A stretch of DNA of 64,000 nt from Staphylococcus simulans (GTDB lineage Bacteria > Bacillota > Bacilli > Staphylococcales > Staphylococcaceae): the NCBI RefSeq assembly GCF_002994445.1, contig NZ_MRZJ01000004.1, forward strand, positions 62,001-126,000. The letters are read 5' to 3'. Made by a program: the position numbers and the translations under genes. How positions within the stretch are numbered: the stretch's first letter is position 1; every line of letters starts with the position of its first letter. Under the pieces are notes generated by a model. It saw only the letters and a program-made list of their open reading frames with translations. It did no database searches and was not told the DNA's origin. Positions 28,614-39,294 of the stretch are shown in pieces.

Positions 28614-28820
28614 TTAAAATTTGATGTTGCCGTTTTTATCTGCAGGTCTGAACAGCAATGTTTTAATGGCACTGATAATCGCAATAACATGCGGGATACC
28701 AGTCCAAAAGAATGCTAGGTGTAAAATCGCTTGGCCGTTTTGTCCAGAATAAAACTTATGCACGCCAAAGTTGCCTAGGAACAATGCGAGCACGATATAC
28801 ACAATCTTATTGACTCTCAT
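28614..28820 (-). CDS. TM2 domain-containing protein
   Basis: A 68-residue membrane protein with two helices joined by a short loop. The TM2 signature is clear: ALFLGNFGVHKFYSGQNGQA. Such small proteins are common in Gram-positives and have no defined biochemical role. Confidence 0.85.
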   Translation of the reverse strand: MRVNKIVYIVLALFLGNFGVHKFYSGQNGQAILHLAFFWTGIPHVIAIISAIKTLLFRPADKNGNIKF

Positions 28821-28976
28821 GTCTTATTCTCCTTTAAACCAAATTTAATATATTTCTATTATGGATGATTTACCACGTATTTTCTAATTTAACCCTTTGT
28901 GAAGATAAATAATAAACAGGCAACCGAAATTATTGTTAAAATAGAGTATATAGAGAACTATTTAAAGGAGAATTTT

Positions 28977-29534
28977 ATGATTAGAGCAGCGAAACCTGAA
29001 GATAAACATGCTATAGCAGAATTGAGTTACATTATTTGGCAAGATATGGAATTGCCGATTGTTCAACGTTTTGATAAAGCGCAAGTAATCAGCTGGTTAG
29101 AACAATGTATTGCAGAAATTCCTTATAGAACCTATTACAAAAATGTACGTGTCTATGAAGAAGAGGGTACAGTCATGGGATGTATCGTGACTTATTACGG
29201 AAAAGATGAAATGACTTTAGAACAAAATTGGTTGAAACTGGATTTGCCGAAAGAGGCAAAAGCTATCGGGACACCATTACCGCTGCAAGAAGCAGAAGAC
29301 GACGAACTCTATATTGAAACAGTCGCAGTCTTTGAGGCATACAGAGGGAAAGGCATTGCGACGCAATTAATGAAAGCAGTCATTGAAGATCCGAAGTATC
29401 GCAAAATCAGTTTAAGTTGTGATTTAGTAAATACAGGTGCAATGCTTTTATATGAACGCTTAGGATTCAAGCGCGAGGGAAAGATAGATTTATACGGTCA
29501 TGATTATTATCATATGGTCATTCAGCATGTATAA
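28977..29534 (+). CDS. GNAT family N-acetyltransferase
   Basis: A 185-residue GCN5-related acetyltransferase. The acetyl-CoA motif is VFEAYRGKGIATQLMKAV (the QRxGxG/A loop), followed by LSCDLVNTGAMLLYERLGFK. The frame is open from 28899, but AAGGAG is placed 6 nt before the ATG at 28977, which is chosen. Substrate unknown. Confidence 0.85.
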   Translation: MIRAAKPEDKHAIAELSYIIWQDMELPIVQRFDKAQVISWLEQCIAEIPYRTYYKNVRVYEEEGTVMGCIVTYYGKDEMTLEQNWLKLDLPKEAKAIGTPLPLQEAEDDELYIETVAVFEAYRGKGIATQLMKAVIEDPKYRKISLSCDLVNTGAMLLYERLGFKREGKIDLYGHDYYHMVIQHV

Positions 29535-29535
29535 G

Positions 29536-29576
29536 GAGAAAAAATAAAAAAGGAATGGAACACGATGTTCCATTCC
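29536..29576 (-). terminator. Terminator of menA
   Basis: Stem GGAATGGAAC / GTTCCATTCC with a 5-nt loop. On the minus strand it is followed by TTTTTTATTTTTT; on the plus strand there is no T-run, so it serves menA. Confidence 0.8.
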
Positions 29577-29589
29577 GAAAAGTCAGCGA

Positions 29590-30528
29590 TTAAATACCGC
29601 CTAACAGTGCACTGATATAAATACCGAGTGCATATAAAAGTCCGAAGACTGTATTTGTTTTGCCTGTTGCGACCATTGCCGGCATCATTTCAGCAGGTGT
29701 GTCGTTACGTTTGAAACGACGGATTGCTTTAACTGGGAATGGGAATGACAACAGTACTAATAAGTAAAAGATTGAACCGCCTGGGACAAAGAATACTGTG
29801 TAGATGACCCAAACATAAGCAACGATATACATGAGTGCCATGAAGCGGATAGCATTAGACTTGCCTAGTAAAATCGGAAGCGTTTTGCGGCCGCTGGCTT
29901 TATCTTTAACACGGTCTCTAATATTGTTAGCCATATTGATTAATCCGATTGTAATGATAATCGGAACACTGATCCAAACTGCATAACCTTGTAAATTATC
30001 TGTTTGAATAAAGAATGCAATTAAGATAATAAACAGACCCATGAATACACCTGAGAATAATTCACCGAATGGTGTCCATGAAATCGGGAAAGGTCCGCCA
30101 GTATATAAATAGCCGACAGCCATACACAAGATTCCGATTGGGATTAACCAATAAGAAGATTGAGAGGCGATAAACAAGCCGATGATTGCTGCGATGATGT
30201 AAAAGGCAATCGCAAGGTTCATGACGAGTTTAGGGCTCATACCATTGCGTACAATCGCACCGCCGATACCGACAGAGGTATGGTCGTCTAATCCCTTTTT
30301 ATAATCGTAGTATTCATTGAACATATTTGTGGCTGCTTGGATTAATAAACATGCCAGCAGCATTGCGATGAATAAACTTAATTTAAGATGGTCTTCACTA
30401 CCTAATAAAAATAATTTCGCAGTTGCAGTTCCTACGAGTACAGGAACTACAGCGGCTGTTAGAGTATGCGGACGCATCAAAAGCCAATACTTTCGGACAG
30501 TAGAATATTCCTGATATTGTTTTGACAT
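29590..30528 (-). CDS. menA: 1,4-dihydroxy-2-naphthoate polyprenyltransferase
   Basis: A 312-residue UbiA-family membrane prenyltransferase that joins the prenyl tail to DHNA in menaquinone synthesis. The two aspartate-rich motifs are NEYYDYKKGLDD (about residue 70) and DRVKDKASGRKT (about residue 205). AAGGAG precedes the ATG. It is divergent from menFDHB. Confidence 0.95.
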   Translation of the reverse strand: MSKQYQEYSTVRKYWLLMRPHTLTAAVVPVLVGTATAKLFLLGSEDHLKLSLFIAMLLACLLIQAATNMFNEYYDYKKGLDDHTSVGIGGAIVRNGMSPKLVMNLAIAFYIIAAIIGLFIASQSSYWLIPIGILCMAVGYLYTGGPFPISWTPFGELFSGVFMGLFIILIAFFIQTDNLQGYAVWISVPIIITIGLINMANNIRDRVKDKASGRKTLPILLGKSNAIRFMALMYIVAYVWVIYTVFFVPGGSIFYLLVLLSFPFPVKAIRRFKRNDTPAEMMPAMVATGKTNTVFGLLYALGIYISALLGGI

Positions 30529-30769
30529 TGTTTCTCCTTCTTAAACTGAATAAATATCAAATTTCAGACTGCGGATTTTAAAGACACAAAGATTCTATAT
30601 TAAAATATCTGCATTCTGATTAATAAATTTATTTTAAGCAATGAAAAGAGAAAGGTCAAATTTTGTAGAAATAATAATTATTAAATGTGCAAATCAAAGT
30701 ACAGTTGAAGTTAAAAAATGATACAATGAGATAATGTGAATAAGTAGAATGATGAAAGAAGTGAGATAG

Positions 30770-32122
30770 ATGACTGTAAGTGTCAAGGATGATCAAATTC
30801 TCGACGCAATATATGAAAGCCAAACAAAATGGGTTTCAGTGGAGGTCAAAATTGACCAACCGACCAATCCGATTATGCTGTTTCAAATAACAGAAGATAA
30901 GGCCGATGACCGCTTCTATTTCAGAGAAAACTCTGGCGAAACAGCCTTTTTCGGGTTCGACGCGCTTTTAAAGCTGAAAAATGATTATGAAAATAAACAA
31001 ACCATTTTCCGTGAATGGGAAAACTATAAAAATGATATTGCACTCATCCATCCAGATTCAGAAAAACATCACTTGAAAGTATGCGGAGGCTTCCAATTCT
31101 CCAGTCACAAATCAGATGATGAATGGCGGCAATTCGGGTTAAATCATTTTGTGCTGCCGAAAATACTGATTACATTGGATGAATCAGCCACATATATTAC
31201 GTATACCGTATTAAGAGAAGAATTCGATATTGAAGTGCTGCATGACATTGTCGACAAAGTTGCACATACTAAAGTACAACCGACTCAACCAAACGGCAAT
31301 ATTTCACGCAGCGAAGATATTTATAAAGAAGAGTGGCTTGAGCTGGTACAAGAAGCGATTGATTCTATGAATGACGAAGAAAAGATTGTATTAGCACGCA
31401 GACGCTTGATTCGTTTTGATCAGAATATCGATATTGCCTATATTTTAGAAAATGCGATGAAGAACGAATCCAACAGCTATATATTCGTCATGCAATCAGA
31501 AGGGTCAATATTCTTCTCTCAAACACCTGAACAGCTGATGGAAGTTGAAAATCAAGTACTTTCAACAAAAGCAGTAGCCGGTACCATCCGCCGTACATCT
31601 GACGAAGAACAAGATAAGAAACATGTTGATGCGTTCTTGCAAGACAGTAAAAATTTACAAGAGCATCATTTTGTAGTGCAAAGTATCTTAGACGATATCG
31701 CACCTTACGTGAATAAAGTGGATTATAATACACATCCGAAAATCTTAAAAAATGACCATCTCTACCATTTATATACTGAGATTGCAGCCGACCTTGAAGA
31801 CAAGACTTATATCGGATTGCTGGATCGTTTGCATCCGACACCTGCTTTAGGCGGTTATCCTAAAGATAAAGCAATGGACTTTATCGAACAAAAAGAATTC
31901 GGAACAAGAGGTCTGTATGGTGCGCCAGTAGGGTATATTGATATGGAAGATAATTGCGAATTTATCGTCGCAATCCGTTCAATGCTGATTAAGCAAGACC
32001 AAGCAACTTTATATGCAGGTTGCGGGATTATTAAGCAATCAGATCCAAAGAGTGAATTAGATGAAACGACACTTAAATTCACTCCGATGATGAATGCTTT
32101 AGGAGTCGAAAATCATGGATAA
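30770..32122 (+). CDS. menF: Isochorismate synthase
   Basis: A 450-residue chorismate-using enzyme that makes isochorismate for menaquinone. The conserved C-terminal domain includes [27 protein letters not shown] and [21 protein letters not shown]. First gene of the menFDHB operon; its stop overlaps menD by 8 bp. Confidence 0.94.
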   Translation: MTVSVKDDQILDAIYESQTKWVSVEVKIDQPTNPIMLFQITEDKADDRFYFRENSGETAFFGFDALLKLKNDYENKQTIFREWENYKNDIALIHPDSEKHHLKVCGGFQFSSHKSDDEWRQFGLNHFVLPKILITLDESATYITYTVLREEFDIEVLHDIVDKVAHTKVQPTQPNGNISRSEDIYKEEWLELVQEAIDSMNDEEKIVLARRRLIRFDQNIDIAYILENAMKNESNSYIFVMQSEGSIFFSQTPEQLMEVENQVLSTKAVAGTIRRTSDEEQDKKHVDAFLQDSKNLQEHHFVVQSILDDIAPYVNKVDYNTHPKILKNDHLYHLYTEIAADLEDKTYIGLLDRLHPTPALGGYPKDKAMDFIEQKEFGTRGLYGAPVGYIDMEDNCEFIVAIRSMLIKQDQATLYAGCGIIKQSDPKSELDETTLKFTPMMNALGVENHG

Positions 32123-33791
32123 TCATCAAACTAAATTAACCAAACAAGTCTTTACACTTGCTTCAGAAGTCTATGCATACGGCATCAGGGAAGTTGTGAT
32201 CAGCCCAGGCTCACGCTCAACACCTTTAGCATTAGCTTTTGAAGCACATCCGGGTATCAAGACATGGATTCATCCAGATGAACGCAGTGCATCTTTCTTT
32301 GCGCTGGGTTTGATTAAAGGCAGCAATCGTCCTGTCGGGATATTATGTACTTCTGGTACTGCAGCAACCAACTATACTTCAGCAGTAGCAGAAAGCGACA
32401 TCAGCAACTTGCCTTTAGTGGTGTTCACAAGCGATAGACCACATGAATTGCGCGGTATCGGTGCACCTCAGACACTAAATCAAGTGAATATGTTCCAAAA
32501 CTATGTCAGACATCAATTCGATATGCCGTTGGCTGATGATTTTGATGGTGCATTAGATGTTATCGACTATCAAATGCAGATTGCCAGTCAATATTTTGCA
32601 GGACCTAAACGCGGCCCTGTACATTTCAATCTGCCTTTCAGAGAGCCGTTGACACCGGATTTTGAAATGACAGAATGGCTGACAATGGATGAAAAAATCA
32701 TTCCGAGATATCAAAAGACAACAACGATTGAATCAATCAAGCCGTTATTGAAGAAAAAACGCGGCCTTGTTGTAGTAGGAGATATGCAGCATCAAGATGT
32801 CAGAGAACTATTACCGTTTGCGACTGTGCATGATTTACCTATACTTGCAGGTCCATTAAGCGGCTTGCGCCAATCCGGCCATCCGAATATTATTTCAACT
32901 TACGATTTGTTATTCAGAGCAGGCCTTAATCCTAAAGAAGTTGATTTTGTGATTCGTGTCGGCAAGCCGGTACTTTCTAAAAAGCTGAACCAATGGCTTA
33001 AAGCAACGGATGCTTATCAAATTGCTGTACAAAACAGTGCACAGCCTGATGCCTTTCCGACACCGGCAGATATTACCTTTGAAATGACACCGAATGATTT
33101 CTTCAGAACACTTGGAGATGTACCGACTGCTTATCGCAAACAATGGATGACACGTTGGCAGAATATGAACAGCCAAGCTATCGCAGAGGTGAAAAGTTAT
33201 ATTGACCATGCGACAGATGAAGCTGCTAATGTTGGTATTTTATTAGATAAGATGACAAAAGAAGATACTTTATTTGTCAGCAACTCTATGCCAATCAGAG
33301 ATGTAGATAATCTGTTTGTCGATTGCCAAGCTGAAATTTATGCCAATCGCGGTGCGAATGGAATTGATGGTGTGGTCTCTACTGCTATCGGAATGGCCGT
33401 GCATAAAAAAGTAACGCTATTAATCGGAGACTTGGCATTCTATCATGATATGAACGGACTATTGATGGCAAAACTCAATGATATTCATATCAATATAGTA
33501 CTTTTGAATAATGACGGCGGTGGCATCTTCTCTTACTTGCCGCAAAAACAATCAGCCGCAAAGTACTTTGAACGCTTATTCGGTACACCGACACACTTGG
33601 AGTTTAAACATGCAGCGATGTTGTATGATTTCGGTTATGAATTACTAGATACTGTGGAAGACTTTAAATATACGTCTTTATCACAATTAGAATCGTATGT
33701 TTATGAAATTCGTACAGATCGCGAAGATAATCGAAAACAGCACCAAATTTTATATCAGAAATTGAGTGATATTGCGAATGTTGAATTATAA
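32115..33791 (+). CDS. menD: SEPHCHC synthase (2-succinyl-5-enolpyruvyl-6-hydroxy-3-cyclohexene-1-carboxylate synthase)
   Basis: A 558-residue thiamine diphosphate enzyme adding succinic semialdehyde (from 2-oxoglutarate) to isochorismate. The N-terminal domain has [17 protein letters not shown] and the [13 protein letters not shown] segment. The ThDP/Mg site is [12 protein letters not shown]...[13 protein letters not shown] near residues 437-480. It overlaps menF and menH. Confidence 0.95.
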   Translation: MDNHQTKLTKQVFTLASEVYAYGIREVVISPGSRSTPLALAFEAHPGIKTWIHPDERSASFFALGLIKGSNRPVGILCTSGTAATNYTSAVAESDISNLPLVVFTSDRPHELRGIGAPQTLNQVNMFQNYVRHQFDMPLADDFDGALDVIDYQMQIASQYFAGPKRGPVHFNLPFREPLTPDFEMTEWLTMDEKIIPRYQKTTTIESIKPLLKKKRGLVVVGDMQHQDVRELLPFATVHDLPILAGPLSGLRQSGHPNIISTYDLLFRAGLNPKEVDFVIRVGKPVLSKKLNQWLKATDAYQIAVQNSAQPDAFPTPADITFEMTPNDFFRTLGDVPTAYRKQWMTRWQNMNSQAIAEVKSYIDHATDEAANVGILLDKMTKEDTLFVSNSMPIRDVDNLFVDCQAEIYANRGANGIDGVVSTAIGMAVHKKVTLLIGDLAFYHDMNGLLMAKLNDIHINIVLLNNDGGGIFSYLPQKQSAAKYFERLFGTPTHLEFKHAAMLYDFGYELLDTVEDFKYTSLSQLESYVYEIRTDREDNRKQHQILYQKLSDIANVEL

Positions 33792-34587
33792 CTTTTATGA
33801 AAGTAAAACAACGTCTCAGCGTTTATTAGTGATGCTGCATGGATTCATCAGCGATGCTTCAACGTTTGACCAGCACATCAAAGCATTAACTGAAAAAGTA
33901 GCGGTCTTAACGATTGAACTGCCGGGACACGGACAAGATCAAAGCGATGCAGCTCAGACATGGAATTTTGAATTTATACGTGATGCGCTGGATGAAGTGC
34001 TGGCACAATTTGAACCGTATCAAATATATCTGCATGGTTATTCCATGGGCGGTCGTGCGGCTTTGTATTATGCATTGCACGGACATCAAACGCTTGAAGG
34101 TTTGATACTGGAAAGTACGTCACCGGGAATTGCGGATGAAGAAGACAGAGCATCTCGCAAACAAGTGGATGAGGCACGTGCCAAAGTGCTGGAAATTGCA
34201 GGGCTTGAAGTATTCGTCAATGACTGGGAGAAACTTCCGTTGTTTGCGTCGCAAGCAGACAAGATGACAAAAGAAGAACGTAAGCGTCATCGCGAGATGC
34301 GTCTAGCGCAAGATCCGAAAGGTTTAGCGAAAGCTTTGCGTGATTATGGTACGGGTCAAATGCCGAATTTATGGCCTGAACTTTCTAATCTTATGCTGCC
34401 TGTTTGCTTCATTGTCGGTGAACGCGATGAGAAATTCGTTGAGATTGCTCATAAGATGAAAGCAGCAATTGAAGGAAGCGAGTTGCATGTGGTGGAAGAA
34501 GCGGGCCATACGGTTCACGTGGAAGACGCGCAGCAATTTGATATAATAGTATTAGGTTTTTTAAATAAGGAGGAGCAAAATGGCTAG
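33778..34587 (+). CDS. menH: SHCHC synthase, alpha/beta hydrolase
   Basis: About 269 residues; eliminates pyruvate from SEPHCHC. Motifs: [12 protein letters not shown] (oxyanion region), nucleophile elbow [12 protein letters not shown] and terminal histidine in [19 protein letters not shown] four codons upstream is possible, but ATG at 33778 is preferred with GAGTGA 8 nt before it; it overlaps menD by 14 bp. Confidence 0.92.
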   Translation: MLNYNFYESKTTSQRLLVMLHGFISDASTFDQHIKALTEKVAVLTIELPGHGQDQSDAAQTWNFEFIRDALDEVLAQFEPYQIYLHGYSMGGRAALYYALHGHQTLEGLILESTSPGIADEEDRASRKQVDEARAKVLEIAGLEVFVNDWEKLPLFASQADKMTKEERKRHREMRLAQDPKGLAKALRDYGTGQMPNLWPELSNLMLPVCFIVGERDEKFVEIAHKMKAAIEGSELHVVEEAGHTVHVEDAQQFDIIVLGFLNKEEQNG

Positions 34588-35398
34588 ACAGTGGGAAACA
34601 CTTAAAGAATATGATGAGATTAAATATGAATTTTTTGAAGGTATAGCGAAAGTGACGATTAATCGTCCGGAAGTACGCAATGCGTTTACACCAAAGACTG
34701 TACAAGAAATGATTGACGCTTTTTCACGTGCACGTGACGATCAACGTATTTCAACTATCATTTTAACAGGCGAAGGCGACAAAGCATTCTGTTCAGGCGG
34801 CGACCAAAAAGTACGCGGCCACGGCGGCTATGTCGGAGATGACCAAATCCCTCGTTTGAACGTACTTGATTTACAACGCTTAATCCGTGTGATTCCTAAA
34901 CCTGTTATTGCGATGGTACGCGGTTATGCAATCGGCGGCGGTAACGTACTTCAAGTCGTATGCGACTTGACAATCGCAGCAGATAACGCAATCTTTGGTC
35001 AAACTGGACCAAAAGTAGGTTCATTCGACGCAGGTTATGGTTCAGGCTATTTAGCTAGAATTGTCGGACATAAAAAAGCACGTGAAATCTGGTACTTATG
35101 CCGTCAATACGATGCACAGCAAGCATTAGAAATGGGTATGGCAAACACAGTTGTACCATTAGACCAAGTTGAAGATGAAACTGTACAATGGTGTAAAGAA
35201 ATGATGCAGCATTCTCCAACAGCTTTACGTTTCTTAAAAGCAGCAATGAATGCAGACACAGACGGTCTTGCCGGCTTACAACAAATGGCAGGAGACGCTA
35301 CATTGCTTTACTACACAACTGATGAAGCGAAAGAAGGCCGTGACGCGTTTAAAGAAAAACGTAAACCAGACTTCGATCAATTCCCTAAATTCCCTTAA
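34580..35398 (+). CDS. menB: 1,4-dihydroxy-2-naphthoyl-CoA synthase
   Basis: A 272-residue crotonase-fold enzyme cyclising o-succinylbenzoyl-CoA. It shows [11 protein letters not shown], the oxyanion-hole region [35 protein letters not shown], and the C-terminal [15 protein letters not shown] typical of MenB. It overlaps menH by 8 bp and has GGAGGAGC upstream. menE and menC are not in this window. Confidence 0.97.
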   Translation: MARQWETLKEYDEIKYEFFEGIAKVTINRPEVRNAFTPKTVQEMIDAFSRARDDQRISTIILTGEGDKAFCSGGDQKVRGHGGYVGDDQIPRLNVLDLQRLIRVIPKPVIAMVRGYAIGGGNVLQVVCDLTIAADNAIFGQTGPKVGSFDAGYGSGYLARIVGHKKAREIWYLCRQYDAQQALEMGMANTVVPLDQVEDETVQWCKEMMQHSPTALRFLKAAMNADTDGLAGLQQMAGDATLLYYTTDEAKEGRDAFKEKRKPDFDQFPKFP

Positions 35399-35429
35399 TA
35401 TTCTAGGGGTATATCAATCAAATATTCAA

Positions 35430-35472
35430 CCCTGTTTAAAGGACAAACATTGCTCTTTAAACAGGGTTTTTC
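35430..35472 (+). terminator. Terminator of the menFDHB operon
   Basis: Stem CCCTGTTTAAAG / CTTTAAACAGGG followed by TTTTTCTG, 32 bp after menB. Confidence 0.85.
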
Positions 35473-35654
35473 TGTATAAAAATTGTCATAGATTAGAAGA
35501 AAAAGTAATGAAGCGCCTCTAATGTATCTCTGTGAAATTAATAACAGTATAATACTTTAAAAACATAATCAAAATTCTTGGTTTAACTTGTCGTGTGTAT
35601 TAAACAAATTATAAAAAGTAAGTCCAAAATTACTTATTAAATAAAACTATTCCA

Positions 35655-35683
35655 TTGACAATCATTGTTAAATTGAATATATT
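35655..35683 (+). promoter_or_regulatory. Consensus promoter of the MarR/SarZ-like gene
   Basis: Perfect TTGACA (35655-35660), 17-nt spacer, TATATT (35678-35683), ending 23 bp before the ATG. Confidence 0.7.
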
Positions 35684-35706
35684 TTAACGTAGAGGTGAAA
35701 AAAATT

Positions 35707-36156
35707 ATGGCGAAAAGTACAAAAAAAGATTTAGATCATGATTTATGCTTTCTTTTTTATATCACGACCAAAGAAGTGATTAATCGCTTCAATAAGTATC
35801 TGAAGCAATACAACATCAGTTTTCCTAATTATATTGTCTTATCTTATATTGAAGATGAGGAAGAAATATATGTGAAAACACTTTGCGACAAATTGTATTT
35901 AGATTCTGGAACGATTAGTCCCATCGTTAAGCGTTTAGAAAAGAAAGATTTAGTCAGAAGAAAAAGATTGCCTGAAGATGAACGCAAGGTTGTGTTGCAT
36001 TTAACGCAAGAGGGGAAAGCGTTAAAATCAAAGTTCAAGAACATTTCAACACACGTCATCGATCAGCTTAATCTAGACAGCGATGAAAAACTAGAATACT
36101 ACAACATGATGCGCACATTCGCAGACAGAAACTTAGAATCAACTAAAGACGACTGA
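35707..36156 (+). CDS. MarR family regulator, SarZ/MgrA-like
   Basis: A 149-residue winged-helix regulator. The N-terminus KDLDHDLCFLFYITTKEVINR places a cysteine (Cys14) where the redox-sensing cysteine of MgrA, SarZ and OhrR lies. The recognition region is LYLDSGTISPIVKRLEKKDLVRRKR, and the wing LPEDERKVVLHLT is typical. A second cysteine lies in VKTLCDKLYL. The ATG at 35707 is preferred over GTG at 35695, which overlaps GAGG. It has its own consensus promoter. Which staphylococcal paralogue it corresponds to is uncertain. Confidence 0.8.
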   Translation: MAKSTKKDLDHDLCFLFYITTKEVINRFNKYLKQYNISFPNYIVLSYIEDEEEIYVKTLCDKLYLDSGTISPIVKRLEKKDLVRRKRLPEDERKVVLHLTQEGKALKSKFKNISTHVIDQLNLDSDEKLEYYNMMRTFADRNLESTKDD

Positions 36157-36257
36157 TATCATTCTGAATGTATTGAAAGAAGAGGGAATGTACATTGCCA
36201 TGACAGCGAAAATATTTATTAGGGATAGTATTAAGAGATATATTACGAAAAAATAAA

Positions 36258-36297
36258 AGTGAGGTAGCACTATTCAAATAGCACTATCTCACTTTTT
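36258..36297. terminator. Bidirectional terminator
   Basis: Stem AGTGAGGTAG / CTATCTCACT between the convergent MarR-like and aminotransferase genes, flanked by AAAA and TTTTT. Confidence 0.8.
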
Positions 36298-36304
36298 AAA
36301 AGCT

Positions 36305-37468
36305 TTATTTTACATACTCATTTAAATAATTTTCTAATCGATTCATACCTTCTTTGATGGTATCTAAATCGTAAGCGTACGAAATACGGACATGTCCTTT
36401 ACCGGCATCTGTGAATGAAGAGCCCGGTACCATAGCGATATGTCCTTTTTCTAATGCGTCCACACAAAAATTGAAATCATCTTCGATATTAAATGGCGCA
36501 AGGCTTGGGAAGATGTAGAAAGCACCTTCAGGTTCAGCATCAATCGCAAAGCCCATATCTAATAAACGTTGCTTTAAATATGCCAAACGTTCTTTATACG
36601 CTTTATTCATGGCTTTAGGCGCATCAATACCATCGGTTAATGCGGCGATACACGCAATTTGAGCGGGTACATTGGCACAAATCGTATTATAGGCATGCAT
36701 GAATGTCAATTTCTCTATTAAGTACTCAGGGCCGAGTAAGAAGCCTATACGGATGCCTGTCGCAGAATGCGATTTGCTTAAGCCGCTGATTAATAATAAT
36801 TGATCGCGTATTTCAGGAAACTCCGCTAAAGAAGTATGTTGACCATTGAATGTATTTTCCGCATAAATTTCATCACTCAAGATGAATATAGCATGCTGCT
36901 TTAACTCTTCGGCTAAGTTTGCGGCTTCTTGACGGCTCAAGATAACACCTGTAGGGTTTGTCGGATAGTTAAGCAATATCGCTTTGGTTTTAGGCGTCAC
37001 ATGCGCTCTGATTGCTTCTGGTGTGATTTTAAAGTCTGTTGTTGTCGTATCGATGTACACAGGTTGTCCGCCTAATGTTTCAATTAACGGAATATAACCG
37101 GCATAAATAGGACCAGGAATAATAATTTCATCTCCAGGTTCTAAAATACTGCGTAAAGCAGTATCGATGGCTTCGCTTGCGCCGTTTGTGACTACAATTT
37201 CTTCTTCAGTATAGTCGACATTGTAACGTTGGTTAAAGTAGCCGCGAATAGCAGTTCTTGTTTCCATCAATCCTTTATTGTGAGAATAACTGGTTTGATC
37301 CTTTTCAATTGCTTTGATATAAGCTTCTTTTACAACCTCAGGCATCGGGAAATCCGGTTGGCCGATAGTTAAATTGATACAATCCGGTATATTTTTAATT
37401 CTGCTGGAGAATTGTCTGATGCTCGGGGCACGTAAAAATTTTGAATTTGTATTTAAAGATAATTTCAC
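36305..37468 (-). CDS. Class I/II aminotransferase (PatA-like)
   Basis: A 387-residue fold-type I PLP enzyme. PLP contacts: VTNGASEAIDTALR, NYPTNPTGVILS and the Schiff-base lysine in SGLSKSHSATGIRIGF. It resembles Bacillus PatA and the uncharacterised S. aureus aminotransferase encoded near atl; the substrate (aromatic amino acid, or acetyl-LL-diaminopimelate in Bacillus) is unknown. As this organism uses lysine-type peptidoglycan, a lysine-pathway role is possible but unproven. GTG start with GAGGTG 8 nt upstream. Confidence 0.85.
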   Translation of the reverse strand: MKLSLNTNSKFLRAPSIRQFSSRIKNIPDCINLTIGQPDFPMPEVVKEAYIKAIEKDQTSYSHNKGLMETRTAIRGYFNQRYNVDYTEEEIVVTNGASEAIDTALRSILEPGDEIIIPGPIYAGYIPLIETLGGQPVYIDTTTTDFKITPEAIRAHVTPKTKAILLNYPTNPTGVILSRQEAANLAEELKQHAIFILSDEIYAENTFNGQHTSLAEFPEIRDQLLLISGLSKSHSATGIRIGFLLGPEYLIEKLTFMHAYNTICANVPAQIACIAALTDGIDAPKAMNKAYKERLAYLKQRLLDMGFAIDAEPEGAFYIFPSLAPFNIEDDFNFCVDALEKGHIAMVPGSSFTDAGKGHVRISYAYDLDTIKEGMNRLENYLNEYVK

Positions 37469-37588
37469 TCTGTTAACACCTCAATTGATTACTTCAATAT
37501 GCAATAAATGCATCTTATCATATTTTAACACCAAAAAGCGCCTATAAGTCTGAATATAATTAATTTTAAGACATTAAACACTAAAAAA

Positions 37589-37611
37589 GTGAGACAAACA
37601 AATTGTCTCAC
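37589..37611 (-). terminator. Terminator of the acyltransferase gene
   Basis: Stem GTGAGACA / TGTCTCAC with a 7-nt loop, followed on the minus strand by TTTTTTAG; it starts 3 bp past the stop. Confidence 0.75.
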
Positions 37612-37613
37612 AG

Positions 37614-38618
37614 TTAAAATTTGAATTTGGATGGCCGTTCTAAATTGATTGCCGGATTTGTCCATTTCGCAACAAAGTTAGTAGACAGCAGATAGACAAT
37701 CAGACCGGATAACAGAATCAGATAAATATAAGTCCAAATCGTAATCGGATCTTGGAATGGATATAATTTATAACCTCTGATGATGCCGATAGCTAAGCCA
37801 TGCAGTAAATAAACATACATCGTACGTTGCCCGATATACGTAAAGAAACGCTTCTTAGACGGCATCAAGTTTAAAAACGAAAACATCGTTAAACAAATGA
37901 CCGCATAGAGCATCAAACGTTTAAGCGGACTGTATACATCCGGACCATCTAATGAACTATAAGGCGAACTGCCGAGCAGCCAATCTGAATTAATCGGATG
38001 AATCGTATACACAACATAAAATGCGACCAATATCAGGATGGAAATCGGTACCCATTTTTTATTGCGCAGCAGCATAGATTGATGTCGATTCATCAAATAG
38101 CCTATATAGAAAATAGGGAAGAATACAATGGTTCTTGAATAACTCATGTATTCGCCGATATCAGATGAAAAGCCGGCTAATAAAGAGACAAGTATTGCGA
38201 TCGGCAATACGAAATAGGGCTTAAAGTTCTTCACGATGACTAAAATGACATGGAACATAAAGAGTGTCAGTAAGAACCAAAGCGCAAAGACCGGATCAAA
38301 CGGATCCAATTTCAAATTGCTGCTTTTGCCTGTTAAGAAATAATAAACCGAAAAGAATGTAAAGAACACAAAGTATGGAATTAAGAGCTTTTTCGCTACT
38401 TTCTCTAAATGATCAGGTTTTCCGATATTTTTCGCAAAGTAGCCGCTGATAAACAGGAATGACGGCATATGGAAACTATATATCAGCAAGTAAAGCGATC
38501 CCATATATTTATGATCTTCTACATAAGGATTTAAGAGGTGTCCGAATACAACTAAATAAATTAGAAATGCACGGGCATTATCGAAATAATAATCTCTTTG
38601 GGATAGTGACTTATTCAT
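37614..38618 (-). CDS. Membrane acyltransferase 3 family protein
   Basis: A 334-residue protein with about ten membrane helices of the acyltransferase 3/OafA-like family. The N-terminus DYYFDNARAFLIYLVVFGHLL carries the conserved histidine expected for acyl transfer. Family members O-acetylate surface polysaccharides or peptidoglycan, but unlike OatA there is no SGNH domain here. AAGGAG precedes the ATG. Acceptor unknown. Confidence 0.82.
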   Translation of the reverse strand: MNKSLSQRDYYFDNARAFLIYLVVFGHLLNPYVEDHKYMGSLYLLIYSFHMPSFLFISGYFAKNIGKPDHLEKVAKKLLIPYFVFFTFFSVYYFLTGKSSNLKLDPFDPVFALWFLLTLFMFHVILVIVKNFKPYFVLPIAILVSLLAGFSSDIGEYMSYSRTIVFFPIFYIGYLMNRHQSMLLRNKKWVPISILILVAFYVVYTIHPINSDWLLGSSPYSSLDGPDVYSPLKRLMLYAVICLTMFSFLNLMPSKKRFFTYIGQRTMYVYLLHGLAIGIIRGYKLYPFQDPITIWTYIYLILLSGLIVYLLSTNFVAKWTNPAINLERPSKFKF

Positions 38619-38766
38619 ATGTAAACTCCTTTTGAGATTTGGATAATATTAACGTATTATACATGCATAGTTAAATGCAAGATAAACAACTTTTACAAGT
38701 TTTTGTTGTATATTTTGCTTGATAAACTTATAATATAACTATTAAAACAAGCGGGGTAAGACATCC

Positions 38767-39186
38767 ATGTATAAACAACTTGAACAACAAATAACACTTA
38801 CACACAATGATTTAATCATTGTAAACAAACGTTTTGGCCAACGTGCGAATTTAACGACAGAACAAATTGAGCTTTTACGAATTTTGAATGAGCACCATAG
38901 TTTATCCCAATTTGACTTAACGATGAAAATCGGAAAAGAACAATCCATTGTTTCTAGATGGATAAAAAAACTTGTCAGTTTAGGTTATGTGACGAGTATA
39001 CAATCGCGTCATGACTTGCGATGCAAAGAACTCAGTGTGACACCTAAATCTGAAGAATTAATCAATCAAATCAATGCGGCACGTCAAGAATTATTAGAAG
39101 CAAGATGCGATCAGTTGTCTTCAAAAGATGTGAAACAGCTTTATGATTTGCTTGTGAAACTGAATAAGAAAAGCTTTTATATTTAA
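38767..39186 (+). CDS. MarR family transcriptional regulator
   Basis: A 139-residue winged-helix protein with recognition helix KEQSIVSRWIKKLVSLGYV and wing QSRHDLRCKELSVT. Divergent from the acyltransferase and convergent with atl, as in S. aureus. It may control either neighbour; no operator could be defined. Confidence 0.82.
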   Translation: MYKQLEQQITLTHNDLIIVNKRFGQRANLTTEQIELLRILNEHHSLSQFDLTMKIGKEQSIVSRWIKKLVSLGYVTSIQSRHDLRCKELSVTPKSEELINQINAARQELLEARCDQLSSKDVKQLYDLLVKLNKKSFYI

Positions 39187-39192
39187 AAGTAG

Positions 39193-39236
39193 CGCGGAAT
39201 GATTTTCAAATATTTGAAAGTGTTCCGCGATTTTTT
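39193..39236 (+). terminator. Terminator of the MarR gene
   Basis: CGCGGAA...TTCCGCG with an inner stem TTTCAAATATTTGAAA, then ATTTTTT. Confidence 0.8.
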
Positions 39237-39243
39237 ATGTAAG

Positions 39244-39281
39244 AAGGACCTGCGGAGCAAATATTGCTCAACAGGTCCTTT
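39244..39281 (-). terminator. Terminator of atl
   Basis: AAGGACCTG...CAGGTCCTT with a GAGCAA/TTGCTC inner stem, just past the atl stop; moderate T-run on the minus strand. Confidence 0.75.
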
Positions 39282-39294
39282 AAGTTTATACAGA

